A stretch of DNA of 64,000 bases from Raoultibacter massiliensis (lineage in GTDB: Bacteria > Actinomycetota > Coriobacteriia > Coriobacteriales > Eggerthellaceae), in NCBI RefSeq assembly GCF_900199545.1, contig NZ_LT962670.1, forward strand, positions 791,777 to 855,776, given 5' to 3'. The position numbers and the translations under genes were made by a program. Below the pieces are notes generated by a model. That model saw only the letters and a program-made list of their open reading frames with translations, was not told the origin of the DNA and made no database searches. Shown in pieces: positions 53,201-62,233 of the stretch. Position 1 is the first letter of the stretch. The number at the start of each line of letters is the position of its first letter.

Positions 53201-54491
53201 TGCAATAAGAAAACCAACTAGTACACAAATAGTTGCAAGCATTGGTTGCATCATTGTTATGGGCATGAATGTGTCCTACCAAGTAGTCATGACTTCTTTT
53301 CCGTATATCATCGAGGCTATGCAGATCACAAAAGTGGAAGCTTCCATGATGTCGACAGTGGTTTCTCTGGGTGTAGTGATCATGGCTCTCGTTGGCACAA
53401 AGCTTATCGATAAGTTAACGCCACGCTGGTCGATGTTGGTGGGCACCTGCTTAGTTACAGCTTTTCTGGTGGTGAATGCGATTGGCCTTCCGTACGTTCC
53501 CTGGGTGGCGTGTGGTTTGCTTGCGGGTTTCGGCTCTGCACTTGGATCGCTAGGGGCGGCATCTGGCTTAATGCGACAATATTGGGGAATGGATTCTGGC
53601 AGCAAGTTTACGGTTATCGCTGGTATTCAAACTCTTATCGTCTCTGGGTATACGGCGCTAATGGCCTGGCTATGGACCTTTATGGATTTCCAAGGCGCGT
53701 TTTGGGTTATTGCGGCCCTAACGATTGTTTTGGGCGGCGGTGCCAACTTGATCTGCTTCCGTAAGCCGGACTCGTTTGTTGCAGAGGAGCTTGCTGCTGC
53801 TGCGAAGGCTCAAATTGCTGCGGATTCTAAGAAGTCTCAAGAGGAAGCTGTCGGTTGGGGTTTCGGGGAAGCTTTTAAGCACTCTCCGATCTATTTATTT
53901 ACGCTTGCATTTATTGCCGCTGCGGTCATCAATGGGGGCATCACGACTTTCTTGACGACGTTTTTGACGGAGGCGGGAATGGACAAGCCGCTCGCCGCTC
54001 TCTTCCAGAGTTATTTCACGGTTATCTGCGGTGTCCATATGCTCTATTCTGGATATTTTCATAAATTCTTTGGTAATAAGATTTATTTCGTTTTCTTCTT
54101 TGGTTTATCGGGTGTTGGGTTCATCTGCCTATCCCAGTGGCTCGGCATGGCTCCTGCAGGTATCGCGTTTGCAGTGTTCGCGCTTGCTCTCGTTGGTGCT
54201 ATGAAGCCAATCATGACTACTGCAGCCGTTGTCGTTACGCAGCTTTTCGGAAACAAAGATTATGTTGCATACAACTCTTATAGTCAGGCGATATTGAACG
54301 TTGGCCGGTTGATCTCATCGTTTACCACTGCGAGCGTTTTGCAGTTTTTGGGTGCAGCGTTGATGTGCTATTTCTTTGCGGCTCTCGCCATTGTGTCTGC
54401 GGTTGGCTTCTGCATTGCCGATACGGTTTCGCCGTGGGCGCGCGCTGCCAACGAGAGGCGTAAAGAAGCAAAGGCGGGTAAGAAAGGCTAA
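53193..54491 (+). CDS. MFS transporter of molybdoenzyme locus 1
   Basis: A 432-residue transporter with 12 hydrophobic segments. The central pattern GLLAGFGSALGSLGAASGLMRQYWG and FGNKDYVAYNSYSQAILNVG belong to the oxalate/formate-antiporter and monocarboxylate-like group. AAGGAGGG (53177-53184) precedes ATG 53193. Its codons are clearly AT-richer than those of the molybdoenzyme, suggesting separate, recent acquisition. It probably imports the substrate used by the enzymes on either side. Confidence 0.9.
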   Translation: MSSAIRKPTSTQIVASIGCIIVMGMNVSYQVVMTSFPYIIEAMQITKVEASMMSTVVSLGVVIMALVGTKLIDKLTPRWSMLVGTCLVTAFLVVNAIGLPYVPWVACGLLAGFGSALGSLGAASGLMRQYWGMDSGSKFTVIAGIQTLIVSGYTALMAWLWTFMDFQGAFWVIAALTIVLGGGANLICFRKPDSFVAEELAAAAKAQIAADSKKSQEEAVGWGFGEAFKHSPIYLFTLAFIAAAVINGGITTFLTTFLTEAGMDKPLAALFQSYFTVICGVHMLYSGYFHKFFGNKIYFVFFFGLSGVGFICLSQWLGMAPAGIAFAVFALALVGAMKPIMTTAAVVVTQLFGNKDYVAYNSYSQAILNVGRLISSFTTASVLQFLGAALMCYFFAALAIVSAVGFCIADTVSPWARAANERRKEAKAGKKG

Positions 54492-54607
54492 TTGTTTGTC
54501 GAATGACTATCGCAGTTGTTTCGCTTGACGAAAGTGAATGCTGGAGGTTTGTCATAGAGAATCGACGCTGCGTTGAAGGTTAAAATGCTAGGAAGGAGAT
54601 CATACAA

Positions 54608-55984
54608 ATGAATCCGTCGGAAGAATTTGCTGTCCATATAGTAAACGCCAAATTCGAAGATCTTCCAGACGCTATATTGCTTCGGGCGAAAGAGCGCCTT
54701 GCCGATTCGGTTGGGGTAATGAGCGCCGGAGCCCGAGGCGTGGGCGTTCTGGGTTCGATTCAGATGGTGAAGGCCTGGGGCGGAGCCGAGGAGTCATCAA
54801 TTGTTAACTTTGGCGACATGGTTCCCGCTCATGCTGCGGCTTTCGTGAACAGTCTGCAGCTGAGATCCTTCGATTTCGAAGCCATAGACGCAGAGGGTTA
54901 TATCACTCGTTGGCCTGCGCATGTGACAAGCACCACTATTCCTGTTGCTTTAGCCCTTGCCGAATGGAAGAGGCTGTCGGGCAAGGAGATGCTGCTCGCG
55001 ATGCTGCTCGGTGATGATATGGCATGTCGATTGACCGAAGCAACCCGTTTTGATCCGTTGGGCTGCTTTGACGGTAACGGTACCGCGAACTGCCTTGGCG
55101 CCGCTGCTATTTCGGCAAAAGCGTTGGGGCTGGGCGAGGCGGAAACGCTTGCGGCTTTCGGCATTGCTCTCAATATGGCTGGTGGAACCATGCAGAACAC
55201 ACAGGGGTTCTGGACCTTCAAGCTTGGAAACGCGCTGTCTGCGTATCATGGAATCTTTGCCGCCGAGATGGCGCTTCGTGGCTTCGAGGCACTCGATGAC
55301 CCCATTACAGGGCCAAAATGCTTTATGGATATGTTTGCCAAAAACGGAGATACTTCCGAGCTTGTTAAGGAGCTCGGTACGCGATATTTCAGCGATGCCG
55401 TAATCAAGCCTTGGGCGTGCTGTCGTGGAAACCATGTCGTTCTTGATGCTGCTCGGGAATGTTTGCAAGGGCGTATCCTCAGGGCCGAAGATGTGAAAAA
55501 GGTGCGGTTTGGCGCAACGAAAAGCCTTACGAATGGAGACTTCCCGTTTGGGAGCACGTGTGAATGCGACGGGCTTTTCAATCGTCGATTCACTCTGTCG
55601 ACCTATATCCTTACTGGTCAGGTGGTGGCTGCCAGCTACGCTCCAGAATGGATGACGAGCACCGAACTGAAGGAGATGCTGGATAAGCTAGAGTTTTACG
55701 AGTGGAATCCTTTGGCTGGCGCTAAAGGATCGGGCGGTTTTGCTGCGTGCATTGATATCGAACTTGTAAATGGAGAGACAATGCATGGCGAAGTCAAGGG
55801 AGATATTCTCGGCGATGTCGAACGCAAGCCTTTACCGAAAGCTGATTTTGAAGCGAAATTCGAAACCAACGCAGCGTTTGGTGGCAAGGTTGATATGGGT
55901 AAACTGCGGGAAGCTTACGATGTTGCGTGGAGTATCGAGCAGATTGATGATATGGCTGAATTTGTGCAGCTTTTGGTCCCGTAG
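54608..55984 (+). CDS. MmgE/PrpD-family protein
   Basis: A 458-residue member of the family that includes 2-methylcitrate dehydratase, cis-aconitate decarboxylase and iminodisuccinate epimerase. The N-terminal helical core (ILLRAKERLADSVGVMSAGA) and the start of the family's active-site region (RSFDFEAIDAEGYITRWPAHVTSTTIPVALALAE) are seen; the usual 'DDxH' appears as DFEAID...H. The C-terminal swivelling domain begins around KKVRFGATKSL. GGAAGGAG lies 10 bases before the ATG. It is last in locus 1, after the transporter. It may dehydrate or isomerise a carboxylic-acid substrate before or after the molybdoenzyme. Confidence 0.88.
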   Translation: MNPSEEFAVHIVNAKFEDLPDAILLRAKERLADSVGVMSAGARGVGVLGSIQMVKAWGGAEESSIVNFGDMVPAHAAAFVNSLQLRSFDFEAIDAEGYITRWPAHVTSTTIPVALALAEWKRLSGKEMLLAMLLGDDMACRLTEATRFDPLGCFDGNGTANCLGAAAISAKALGLGEAETLAAFGIALNMAGGTMQNTQGFWTFKLGNALSAYHGIFAAEMALRGFEALDDPITGPKCFMDMFAKNGDTSELVKELGTRYFSDAVIKPWACCRGNHVVLDAARECLQGRILRAEDVKKVRFGATKSLTNGDFPFGSTCECDGLFNRRFTLSTYILTGQVVAASYAPEWMTSTELKEMLDKLEFYEWNPLAGAKGSGGFAACIDIELVNGETMHGEVKGDILGDVERKPLPKADFEAKFETNAAFGGKVDMGKLREAYDVAWSIEQIDDMAEFVQLLVP

Positions 55985-56000
55985 AAAACGTTAGGTGGCG

Positions 56001-56035
56001 GCCTAGAGTGGCGATTTGCCGCTCTAGGCTCAATT
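56001..56035 (+). terminator. Terminator of locus 1
   Basis: GCCTAGAGTGGC (56001-56012) pairs with GCCGCTCTAGGC (56018-56029) around a 5-base loop, one G-T pair, 17 bases after the MmgE/PrpD stop. Only a short T-rich stretch follows. Confidence 0.7.
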
Positions 56036-56895
56036 CGAGCTGTTTTGGAAAGCTTGCCGAGTGCGATGGCGGGCGAACCGGACATCAGCCTAAGTCGCTA
56101 ATTCGTAGTAGCTTTAATGGTTTTGCCGCCTATTCTCTTGCTCGTGCTGGCGAATCTACTTAGACGTCGGGCCTCGGACTGGCGAGTCGCTGTACTGGAC
56201 ACTGCAATAGCTCAGAAGGCGCTTTATGGTAATCGGCCTCTGAGCGGAATGGCTTTTGAACGCCAGAGGTTCTTCGGCGCTTTTTGATTCGAAAAAGGGC
56301 GGTTGGGCTGTTTAAACATCCGTGCGAGCGATTCTGATTACGGCGGACCTTGGGATGGAAAATATTGTCCTCTTGCGCTTGTTCTGTATGAGCAGTATGG
56401 ACATGCAAGCAAAATCAGACTTAACGGGTTCATATGGACAAGCGATCGTCGAATGCGCTGCTTCACGTATTGCTACCCTTGGATGACGTGGTAGTCGTAA
56501 AGGATTGAGACCTGCGAATACAGCGAGGCTTTAATCTTTCTATCGGGTATTATTCAGATGCATTTTCCTTTGGTATGCGAGTATTCGTACGGGTGCAAAG
56601 AGTATCCAGGCGTTGAGGGGTTTTAGCTCGGCATGTTGCTGGCTGCCGAATATGTCGGCAGTACGACGCCAGCGCCCGACGGGGGACTCTTGTTTGCGAT
56701 TGCGATGCAATGGACTCATCTTCGAGAAAGTTTGCGTGACAGTGTTTGAAACAGAACCTTCTGGCATGCGATTACGTTTTGGATATGGAATCGGACGATT
56801 CTGTTGGGATAGAATCGTCCGATTCCTTCTTGCTAGCGGTTGAGCGCAGTGTCCAGGACCTGTCTGGAAATGACCCCCTGTGTTATGATCCTTGT
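56036..56895. other. Large gene-free region between the two loci
   Basis: About 860 bases with only short, low-quality frames and mixed base composition. The main structure is a perfect 14-bp hairpin at 56789-56824 (8-base loop). Read leftwards, it lies about 70 bases past the stop of the MFS gene at 56896 and may terminate it. Loss of former genes or a recombination joint is possible; I see no transposase or remnant. Confidence 0.5.
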
Positions 56896-58218
56896 TCAAG
56901 CAAAACCGCTTCTCTCTTGTTGATGGATTCCGTCTTCCCAGGTAAGCCGCCCCATGGTCTTGCGGGCGACTGCGACGAACACCGAGCCGAGCACGACGAG
57001 CGCGAGCGCGCCCACGAACGCAGGCGTATAGCTGCCGCTTGCATCGTAGCTCAATCCCACGAGGACGGCGGCAAACGATCCGAATATGCCCGCACCCATG
57101 CGGGTCCAAGAGAAGATCTCGGTATAGCTGCGGTTGCCGAACACGCGCCTCACCAGAAGGGGGAGCGATACGTTGGTGAACGAATCCTGCACACCGAAAA
57201 GGAACGTTGCCACCAACATGAGCATGGGGTCGCGCAAGATAAGAAGGCCGACGATTCCTACGACCACCATGACGAACTCGCACGCGATGCCGAACCAAAC
57301 GCCGAAGCGATCGTTCACCCAGCCCATGACCAGCTTCTCGCAAAAACTGCCGAATGCTAGGGCCGATACCATGTAGGCGCCGTATTCGGCGCTCATGCCA
57401 AGCGAATCGGCGTATCCGGGCAAATGCGAATCGAAACCCGAACCAAGCATGGCGGCGATTCCGGCGAACAGAAACAGCATGACGAACGCCGTCGAGCGAA
57501 GCGCTCGCTTCAGGGGCACGCCGGGCGCTGAGCTAAAGTCGAGGTTCGTGCGCTCCTTCAGCTCCATCTCCGCTTCGTCGGTCATGCCATAGGCCGTTGC
57601 ATTCCAATCGCGCGGTTCCCCACGAAAAACGAACAGCGTCCAAGGTAGTGTGAATACGAGTACGATTCCTGCCTCGATGAAATAGGCGTTCCGCCATCCG
57701 AACGTCGCAATGCACCATTGCAGAAACGGCGAGAGAACCACGATAGCCAAGGCGGAAACAGCCGTGGCTATGCCCATGGCAACGCCCGTGCGCGTATGAA
57801 ACCAGTTTCCTATCATGGTGACGAGCGGAATGGTGAAAACGCAGCAGCCGAACGTTCCGAACACCAAGCCCGAGATGATCCACATCCAGGGCTCGGTGTA
57901 GGTGCCCATGAAGCCTGCAGCCAATCCTACGGCCACGGTGCTGACGGTGGTCACTTTCCGCATATCGCACCGGGACAGTATTCTTCCCGCAATGGGCAGG
58001 GCAGGTATCATGGACAGCCAGTAGGCCGTCATGAAAGCGGAGATCTCCGAACGGCCGCACCCCAGATCCTCGCAGATGGGTACAACGAAATTGCCTTGGC
58101 AACCCATGATGGGCGCCAAGGTTGCTGCTTGCAAAAAGCAGCAACCAATCAAGATAATCCATGCTTTATGCAGCTTGATGCTGCCGATATTCACATACGA
58201 ATCATGTGTTGCGATCAT
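56896..58218 (-). CDS. MFS transporter of molybdoenzyme locus 2
   Basis: A 440-residue transporter with 12 membrane segments. Its start (SIKLHKAWIILIGCCFLQAATLAPIMGCQGNFVVPI) and the ISGLVFGTFGCCVFTIPLVTMIGNWFHTRTGVAMGIA region match the OFA/monocarboxylate-type MFS subfamily. AGGTGG lies 5 bases before the ATG 58218; GTG 58227 is possible. It is divergent from the zinc-ribbon/molybdoenzyme operon, the same relation a dedicated uptake system would have. Codon use is GC-rich, unlike the transporter at 53193. Confidence 0.9.
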   Translation of the reverse strand: MIATHDSYVNIGSIKLHKAWIILIGCCFLQAATLAPIMGCQGNFVVPICEDLGCGRSEISAFMTAYWLSMIPALPIAGRILSRCDMRKVTTVSTVAVGLAAGFMGTYTEPWMWIISGLVFGTFGCCVFTIPLVTMIGNWFHTRTGVAMGIATAVSALAIVVLSPFLQWCIATFGWRNAYFIEAGIVLVFTLPWTLFVFRGEPRDWNATAYGMTDEAEMELKERTNLDFSSAPGVPLKRALRSTAFVMLFLFAGIAAMLGSGFDSHLPGYADSLGMSAEYGAYMVSALAFGSFCEKLVMGWVNDRFGVWFGIACEFVMVVVGIVGLLILRDPMLMLVATFLFGVQDSFTNVSLPLLVRRVFGNRSYTEIFSWTRMGAGIFGSFAAVLVGLSYDASGSYTPAFVGALALVVLGSVFVAVARKTMGRLTWEDGIHQQERSGFA

Positions 58219-58751
58219 AACTTCCACCTAACCCGAGGACTTTCGTCCTGAAGTTTGTTTTGCCAGTGATGGGCGAGGTTGTGGGCAAAGACAGCATGGT
58301 TGTATGCTTAGGTAGCCTAATCGGGGACAGTGAAAACCAGATCGAAACTACTCCGACCTACCGCCCACCGATCGAGCGACGTCGATGCGGCGGATGTCTT
58401 TGAAACGCTTGCGCCGATCGAGCGTGTCGACGAAAAGCGTTGGTTGTGGATCGTTTGATTATAGTAGGTTTCCGGAAAACGCACCAGCGCGTTTCCCGTG
58501 GTTTTCGCGAATACAAAAACAGGTATTCCATTTGCGAACGACCGCTATTCGCTTTTTTCCTTCTTTCACATCGTGACTTGCATAAACGGCTTTACTACTT
58601 CGGGGGACACGCGGGGCTGTTCGGCCCTTATGATGAAGGAGCCGTACCACCTGTATGCAGGTGAAGCCGAAGGAGCGCTCGGTATCCGCTCGATCCGAGT
58701 GCCGAGCGCCGAAACCCCAAACCGACTATGACGAAAGATAAGGAGAGCATC
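58219..58751. other. Divergent control region of locus 2
   Basis: About 530 bases between the transporter (leftwards) and the zinc-ribbon gene (rightwards). No gene seen. It must hold both promoters and binding sites, possibly for the LysR regulator at 62230, but no clear dyad stands out by eye. Confidence 0.4.
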
Positions 58752-59012
58752 ATGTGCTTCAGACCAGCTGATGCGGATACTGCAGGACCTCGCCCATGCC
58801 CCCATTGCGGAAAAATGGTGTTTCCGTCCGATGGAATCGTTCCTAAGAAATGTCCGTTCTGTCGCGAGGAACTTGCGGCAAAGGCGCCATCTCCGGCAGC
58901 CCCGAGTGCGCCAAATGCGCCGAGTGCACCGGCTGCTCCCGGAGCTCCGGCGGCCCCCAAGGCTCCGAGTGCCCCTATGGCCCCTTCGCCGTCGGACAAG
59001 TTGGGCGAATAG
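58752..59012 (+). CDS. Met-Cys zinc-ribbon protein with Pro/Ala-rich tail (member 2)
   Basis: An 86-residue protein starting MCFRPADAD, the same six residues (MCFRPA) as member 1. Cys16/Cys19 (PCPHCG) and Cys34/Cys37 (KCPFC) form the ribbon, and the tail is a run of AAPSAPNAPSAPAAPGAP-like units to the end. AAGGAG precedes ATG 58752; a start at 58728 is possible but lacks the conserved MCFRPA. Here it comes first in the operon, 75 bases before the molybdoenzyme, whereas members 1 and 3 come last. Confidence 0.8.
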   Translation: MCFRPADADTAGPRPCPHCGKMVFPSDGIVPKKCPFCREELAAKAPSPAAPSAPNAPSAPAAPGAPAAPKAPSAPMAPSPSDKLGE

Positions 59013-59087
59013 CGTAAGCGAGAAAGGCATTTTGCGAACGGTTGCGGGATGCTTCTGCGAAGATGGGTAATAAGAGAGGAGGCCTTT

Positions 59088-61499
59088 ATGGCCGAGAATT
59101 GGAAAACGGGTACTGAAGACGACTACTGGGTGCGTTCGTGCGCATGGTCGGCGCCGGGTTGCCATCCTGTTGGTTGCGGCGTGAAGCTTCACGTGGTCGA
59201 CGGAAAGCTCGTCGAGGTTAAGGGAGACGAGAATCATCCGATCACGCAGGGGCGTTTGTGCGTTCGCTGCCTGACGCTTCCCGAGTACGTGTATAATCCG
59301 GAGCGCATCGTGTATCCCATGAAACGCGCTTTCGAGGATCGCGGTCTCGATAGGTGGGAACGCATCACCTGGGACGAGGCTATCGATACGATTGTTGAGA
59401 AAACCCAGGAGATCCAGGCGAAGTACGGTAACGACAGCGTGATCGTATTCGGCGGAACAGGCCGCGAGGCGTGTTTGTACGGACCGGCCATCTCGTCTGC
59501 AGTGTTCCGTACCCCATACTATTTGTACTGTATGAGCGGTCAGGCTTGCTACGGGCCGCGCAACATGACGGCTGCCAGCGTTTTCGGCAACATCGGCTAT
59601 CCTGAAATCGATTATGCCGCTTGGAGCCCCCTGCGTTACGATGACCCTGGCTTCACGCTCCCCGAGCTTATTGTGGTTTGGGGCAAGGAGCCTCTCGCCT
59701 CGAACCCCGACGGGTTGTTCGGGCATGCGATAGTCGACATGATGAAACGCGGTACCAAGCTTGCCGTCATCGACCCGCGCGTCACGTGGCTTGGATCCCG
59801 CGCCGAGCTGTGCCTCCAGGTGCGTCCGGGTACCGATGGCGCTTTGGCGATGGCCTGCTGCAACATCATCATCTCGGAAGAGCTCTACGACAAGGCTCTG
59901 GTAGAACAATGGGTCTACGGGTTCGATGAGTTCGCCGAGCGCGTGAAAACCATGTCGCCCGAGCGCGCTGCGGAGATATGCCAGATCGATGTCGAGGACA
60001 TATACACGTTTGCACGCCTTTACGCAACGTCGAAGCCAGCGTCCATCGCGTGGGGTCTTGCGTTCGATCAGCAGTTCACGGGAACGCAGGCGGGCCAATG
60101 CGTTATGGACATGATCTTCATGACGGGCAATATGGACGTTCCTGGTGGCAATACCTGTGGAGCAAGCCACCGTGGGTTCCTAGGTAAATGGCGCGTAGAT
60201 ACACAATCGTGCCTTCAGCCCGGCGAGTTCGTGGGGCGTATCGGAAAGGACGAGTATCCGCTCTTCAACCACCGAATGTTCTCGGGGCAGCCCGATGCGT
60301 TCCTCGAGCATTTCGAAGCGGACGAACCCACGAAGTTCCGTATGGCGTACTTCAGCAATTCCAACCCCATCGCATGCAACGGAAACGAATCCGAGCGCTG
60401 GTACCGCGTGTTCAAAGAGCGCTTCGAATTCGGCGTTGCAACCGACCTCTTCATGAACCCCACGATCATGTGCTGCTGCGACATCTTCCTCCCGGTTTCG
60501 ACCTTCGCCGAGCACAACGGCCTCGTTCAGCCCTATTACGGCGGCAACATGCAGTATCAGGGCACCATCAATAAGGCTGTCACCGTGGGCGAGGCGAAAT
60601 CCGACTTGGAGATATCGCTTCTACTGGGCAAGCGATTGAATCCCGAGGCGTGGCCTTGGGAGACCGCCGAAGACTTCTACGAAGAGCATTGCTACAACAG
60701 CTTGGGCAAGCATTTCGACGAGCTCAAAGAAGAAGTGTGCTACCAGATTCCCTACGAGTACAAAAAATACGAGCGTGGGCTCATGCGCCCCGACGGCTAT
60801 CCCGGGTGGAACAGCTCGACGGCGATGGTGGAGTTCCGATCGACCTACATCGAAGATTACGGCGAGGATCCGCTGCCGTATTTCAAGGAGTGCCCGTACG
60901 CACCGGTCGAGGATGCGCCGTTGCATGACGACCGTTACCCGCTTTCCCTTACGACGGGCATGCGAAAGTACACCTCGTTTCATTCGGAACACCGCCAAAT
61001 CGAATCGCTTCGAGAGATCGACCCCTTGCCGTGGGCGACCATCAATCCGGCAGATGCCGAAAAATATGGCATCGTCGATGGGGAGTGGATAACTATCGAA
61101 AACATGTTCGGAAAGTGCAATATGAAAGTGGAGGTCAGGAACAACGTCAAGGAAGGCGTGGTTGTGGCGTCGCACGCATGGTGGTTCCCCGAGCAGGAGG
61201 GAAGCGAACCCCATCTGTACGGCTTATGGGATTCCGATGTAAACAAGCTGATCCCGAACAGGTTGTGCTCGCCGCTGGGCTTCGGCTCCATCCACGACAA
61301 CATGTGTTGCACGATTTACCCGTGCAAGGGGCAAAGCGACGGTATCGAAGTTCCCTCGCCGCAGCTCGAAAAGCCGTTGATGCCGAAACACCTGGAGCTT
61401 GTACGGGATGCTACGAATATGGGAGACCCCGAAAAGATCGTTGTCAATGCCAAATACTACGCACAGCCTGCGACGGCAGAGAGCCAAGAGGTGAAGTAA
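59088..61499 (+). CDS. Molybdopterin enzyme 2, catechol-dehydroxylase/transhydroxylase-like
   Basis: An 803-residue catalytic subunit homologous along its whole length to the one at 49632 (shared YPMKRA, WERITWDEA, WGKEPLASNPDG, IDPRVTWLGSRAEL, RPGTDGALA). There is no Tat signal. The N-terminal cysteines are Cys25-x4-Cys30 ... Cys58-x2-Cys61 (GRLCVRC). Around the likely Mo-ligand region both enzymes read ACYxPR (here GQACYGPR). GAGGAGG lies 5 bases upstream of ATG 59088. It is followed 2 bases later by its Fe-S subunit. Predicted to reduce or dehydroxylate an aromatic substrate in the cytoplasm; the exact substrate is unknown. Confidence 0.88.
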   Translation: MAENWKTGTEDDYWVRSCAWSAPGCHPVGCGVKLHVVDGKLVEVKGDENHPITQGRLCVRCLTLPEYVYNPERIVYPMKRAFEDRGLDRWERITWDEAIDTIVEKTQEIQAKYGNDSVIVFGGTGREACLYGPAISSAVFRTPYYLYCMSGQACYGPRNMTAASVFGNIGYPEIDYAAWSPLRYDDPGFTLPELIVVWGKEPLASNPDGLFGHAIVDMMKRGTKLAVIDPRVTWLGSRAELCLQVRPGTDGALAMACCNIIISEELYDKALVEQWVYGFDEFAERVKTMSPERAAEICQIDVEDIYTFARLYATSKPASIAWGLAFDQQFTGTQAGQCVMDMIFMTGNMDVPGGNTCGASHRGFLGKWRVDTQSCLQPGEFVGRIGKDEYPLFNHRMFSGQPDAFLEHFEADEPTKFRMAYFSNSNPIACNGNESERWYRVFKERFEFGVATDLFMNPTIMCCCDIFLPVSTFAEHNGLVQPYYGGNMQYQGTINKAVTVGEAKSDLEISLLLGKRLNPEAWPWETAEDFYEEHCYNSLGKHFDELKEEVCYQIPYEYKKYERGLMRPDGYPGWNSSTAMVEFRSTYIEDYGEDPLPYFKECPYAPVEDAPLHDDRYPLSLTTGMRKYTSFHSEHRQIESLREIDPLPWATINPADAEKYGIVDGEWITIENMFGKCNMKVEVRNNVKEGVVVASHAWWFPEQEGSEPHLYGLWDSDVNKLIPNRLCSPLGFGSIHDNMCCTIYPCKGQSDGIEVPSPQLEKPLMPKHLELVRDATNMGDPEKIVVNAKYYAQPATAESQEVK

Positions 61500-61501
61500 C
61501 C

Positions 61502-61846
61502 ATGTCGAAGAACGCGCTTCTTTTCAATTACGAGTATTGCACGGGCTGCCATAGCTGCGAGATCGCATGCCGCAACCATCTGGGGATCGGCCTCGGTAAA
61601 TGGGGAATCAAGGTGTGCGAGGTACAGCCGTTCAGAACCGATGACGGTGGACGTAACAACATGGAATGGATATACCAGCCCGTTCCCACCAGGCTGTGCG
61701 ATACGTGCGAGGACTTGGTTGCGAATGGAGAAAAACCCGCGTGCGCCCATCACTGCCTTTCATTTTGCATCGAATACGGAACGCCGGAGGAAATGTATGC
61801 GCGCGCTTCTGAATTGGGGTCGCGAGTGAGCGTATTCCTTCCGTAG
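61502..61846 (+). CDS. Small Fe-S electron-transfer subunit of molybdoenzyme 2
   Basis: A 114-residue protein, the same length as its counterpart at 52095. YEYCTGCHSCEIAC gives one 4Fe-4S site; CDTCEDLVANGEKPACAHHC gives the second. The ribosome site (GAGGTGA) lies inside the end of the catalytic gene, and the start is 2 bases after its stop, so the two are tightly coupled. Confidence 0.92.
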   Translation: MSKNALLFNYEYCTGCHSCEIACRNHLGIGLGKWGIKVCEVQPFRTDDGGRNNMEWIYQPVPTRLCDTCEDLVANGEKPACAHHCLSFCIEYGTPEEMYARASELGSRVSVFLP

Positions 61847-61948
61847 TTCGACAAGTCAACATGCCGGCCTTACGGTATCGGCCATTCGTTTCAAGGTGCG
61901 GCTTCGGTGCGTTCTGCTCGAGCCGCACCATTTGCTGGAGGTGAAGCC

Positions 61949-62233
61949 ATGTGCTATTCGTGCAGTCCTGGATGCGATAATTGCTATGCGAAGTTTCTCG
62001 AATGCCCAGATTGCGGCCATATCGAGATGCTCGGACGTGACGAGTGCTCGCGGTGCGGCCGCGCGATCACGCAGGAAATGCGGGAGTCCGCAGAGACCGA
62101 GTGGCGGGCGGGTCGAAGGCTCTCGCGGGGCGGGAAGGGGAGAAACCTTGTGGTCGAACGCATGATCGCTGAAGGGACCTTGCCGGCAGCGTCCGCCTCA
62201 GCTGCGCTTTCTGGCGAATCGGGGGCACTCTAG
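61949..62233 (+). CDS. Met-Cys zinc-ribbon protein (member 3, no Pro/Ala tail)
   Basis: A 94-residue protein starting MCYSCSPGCDNC. Cys2, 5, 9 and 12 may form an N-terminal metal site, and Cys19/22 with Cys33/36 a zinc ribbon (ECPDCG...ECSRCG). The C-terminal half is basic then Ala/Ser-rich (RRLSRGGKGRNLVVER...), not the PGAP tail of members 1 and 2. GGAGGTGA lies 4 bases before the ATG. It closes the locus-2 operon about 100 bases after the Fe-S subunit, and its stop codon overlaps that of the convergent LysR gene (CTAG, 62230-62233). Confidence 0.78.
   Translation: MCYSCSPGCDNCYAKFLECPDCGHIEMLGRDECSRCGRAITQEMRESAETEWRAGRRLSRGGKGRNLVVERMIAEGTLPAASASAALSGESGAL

Noticed and set aside
58566..60170. 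534-residue minus-strand open frame
   Set aside because: Overlaps the zinc-ribbon gene and the molybdoenzyme start; no homology and no start signal.
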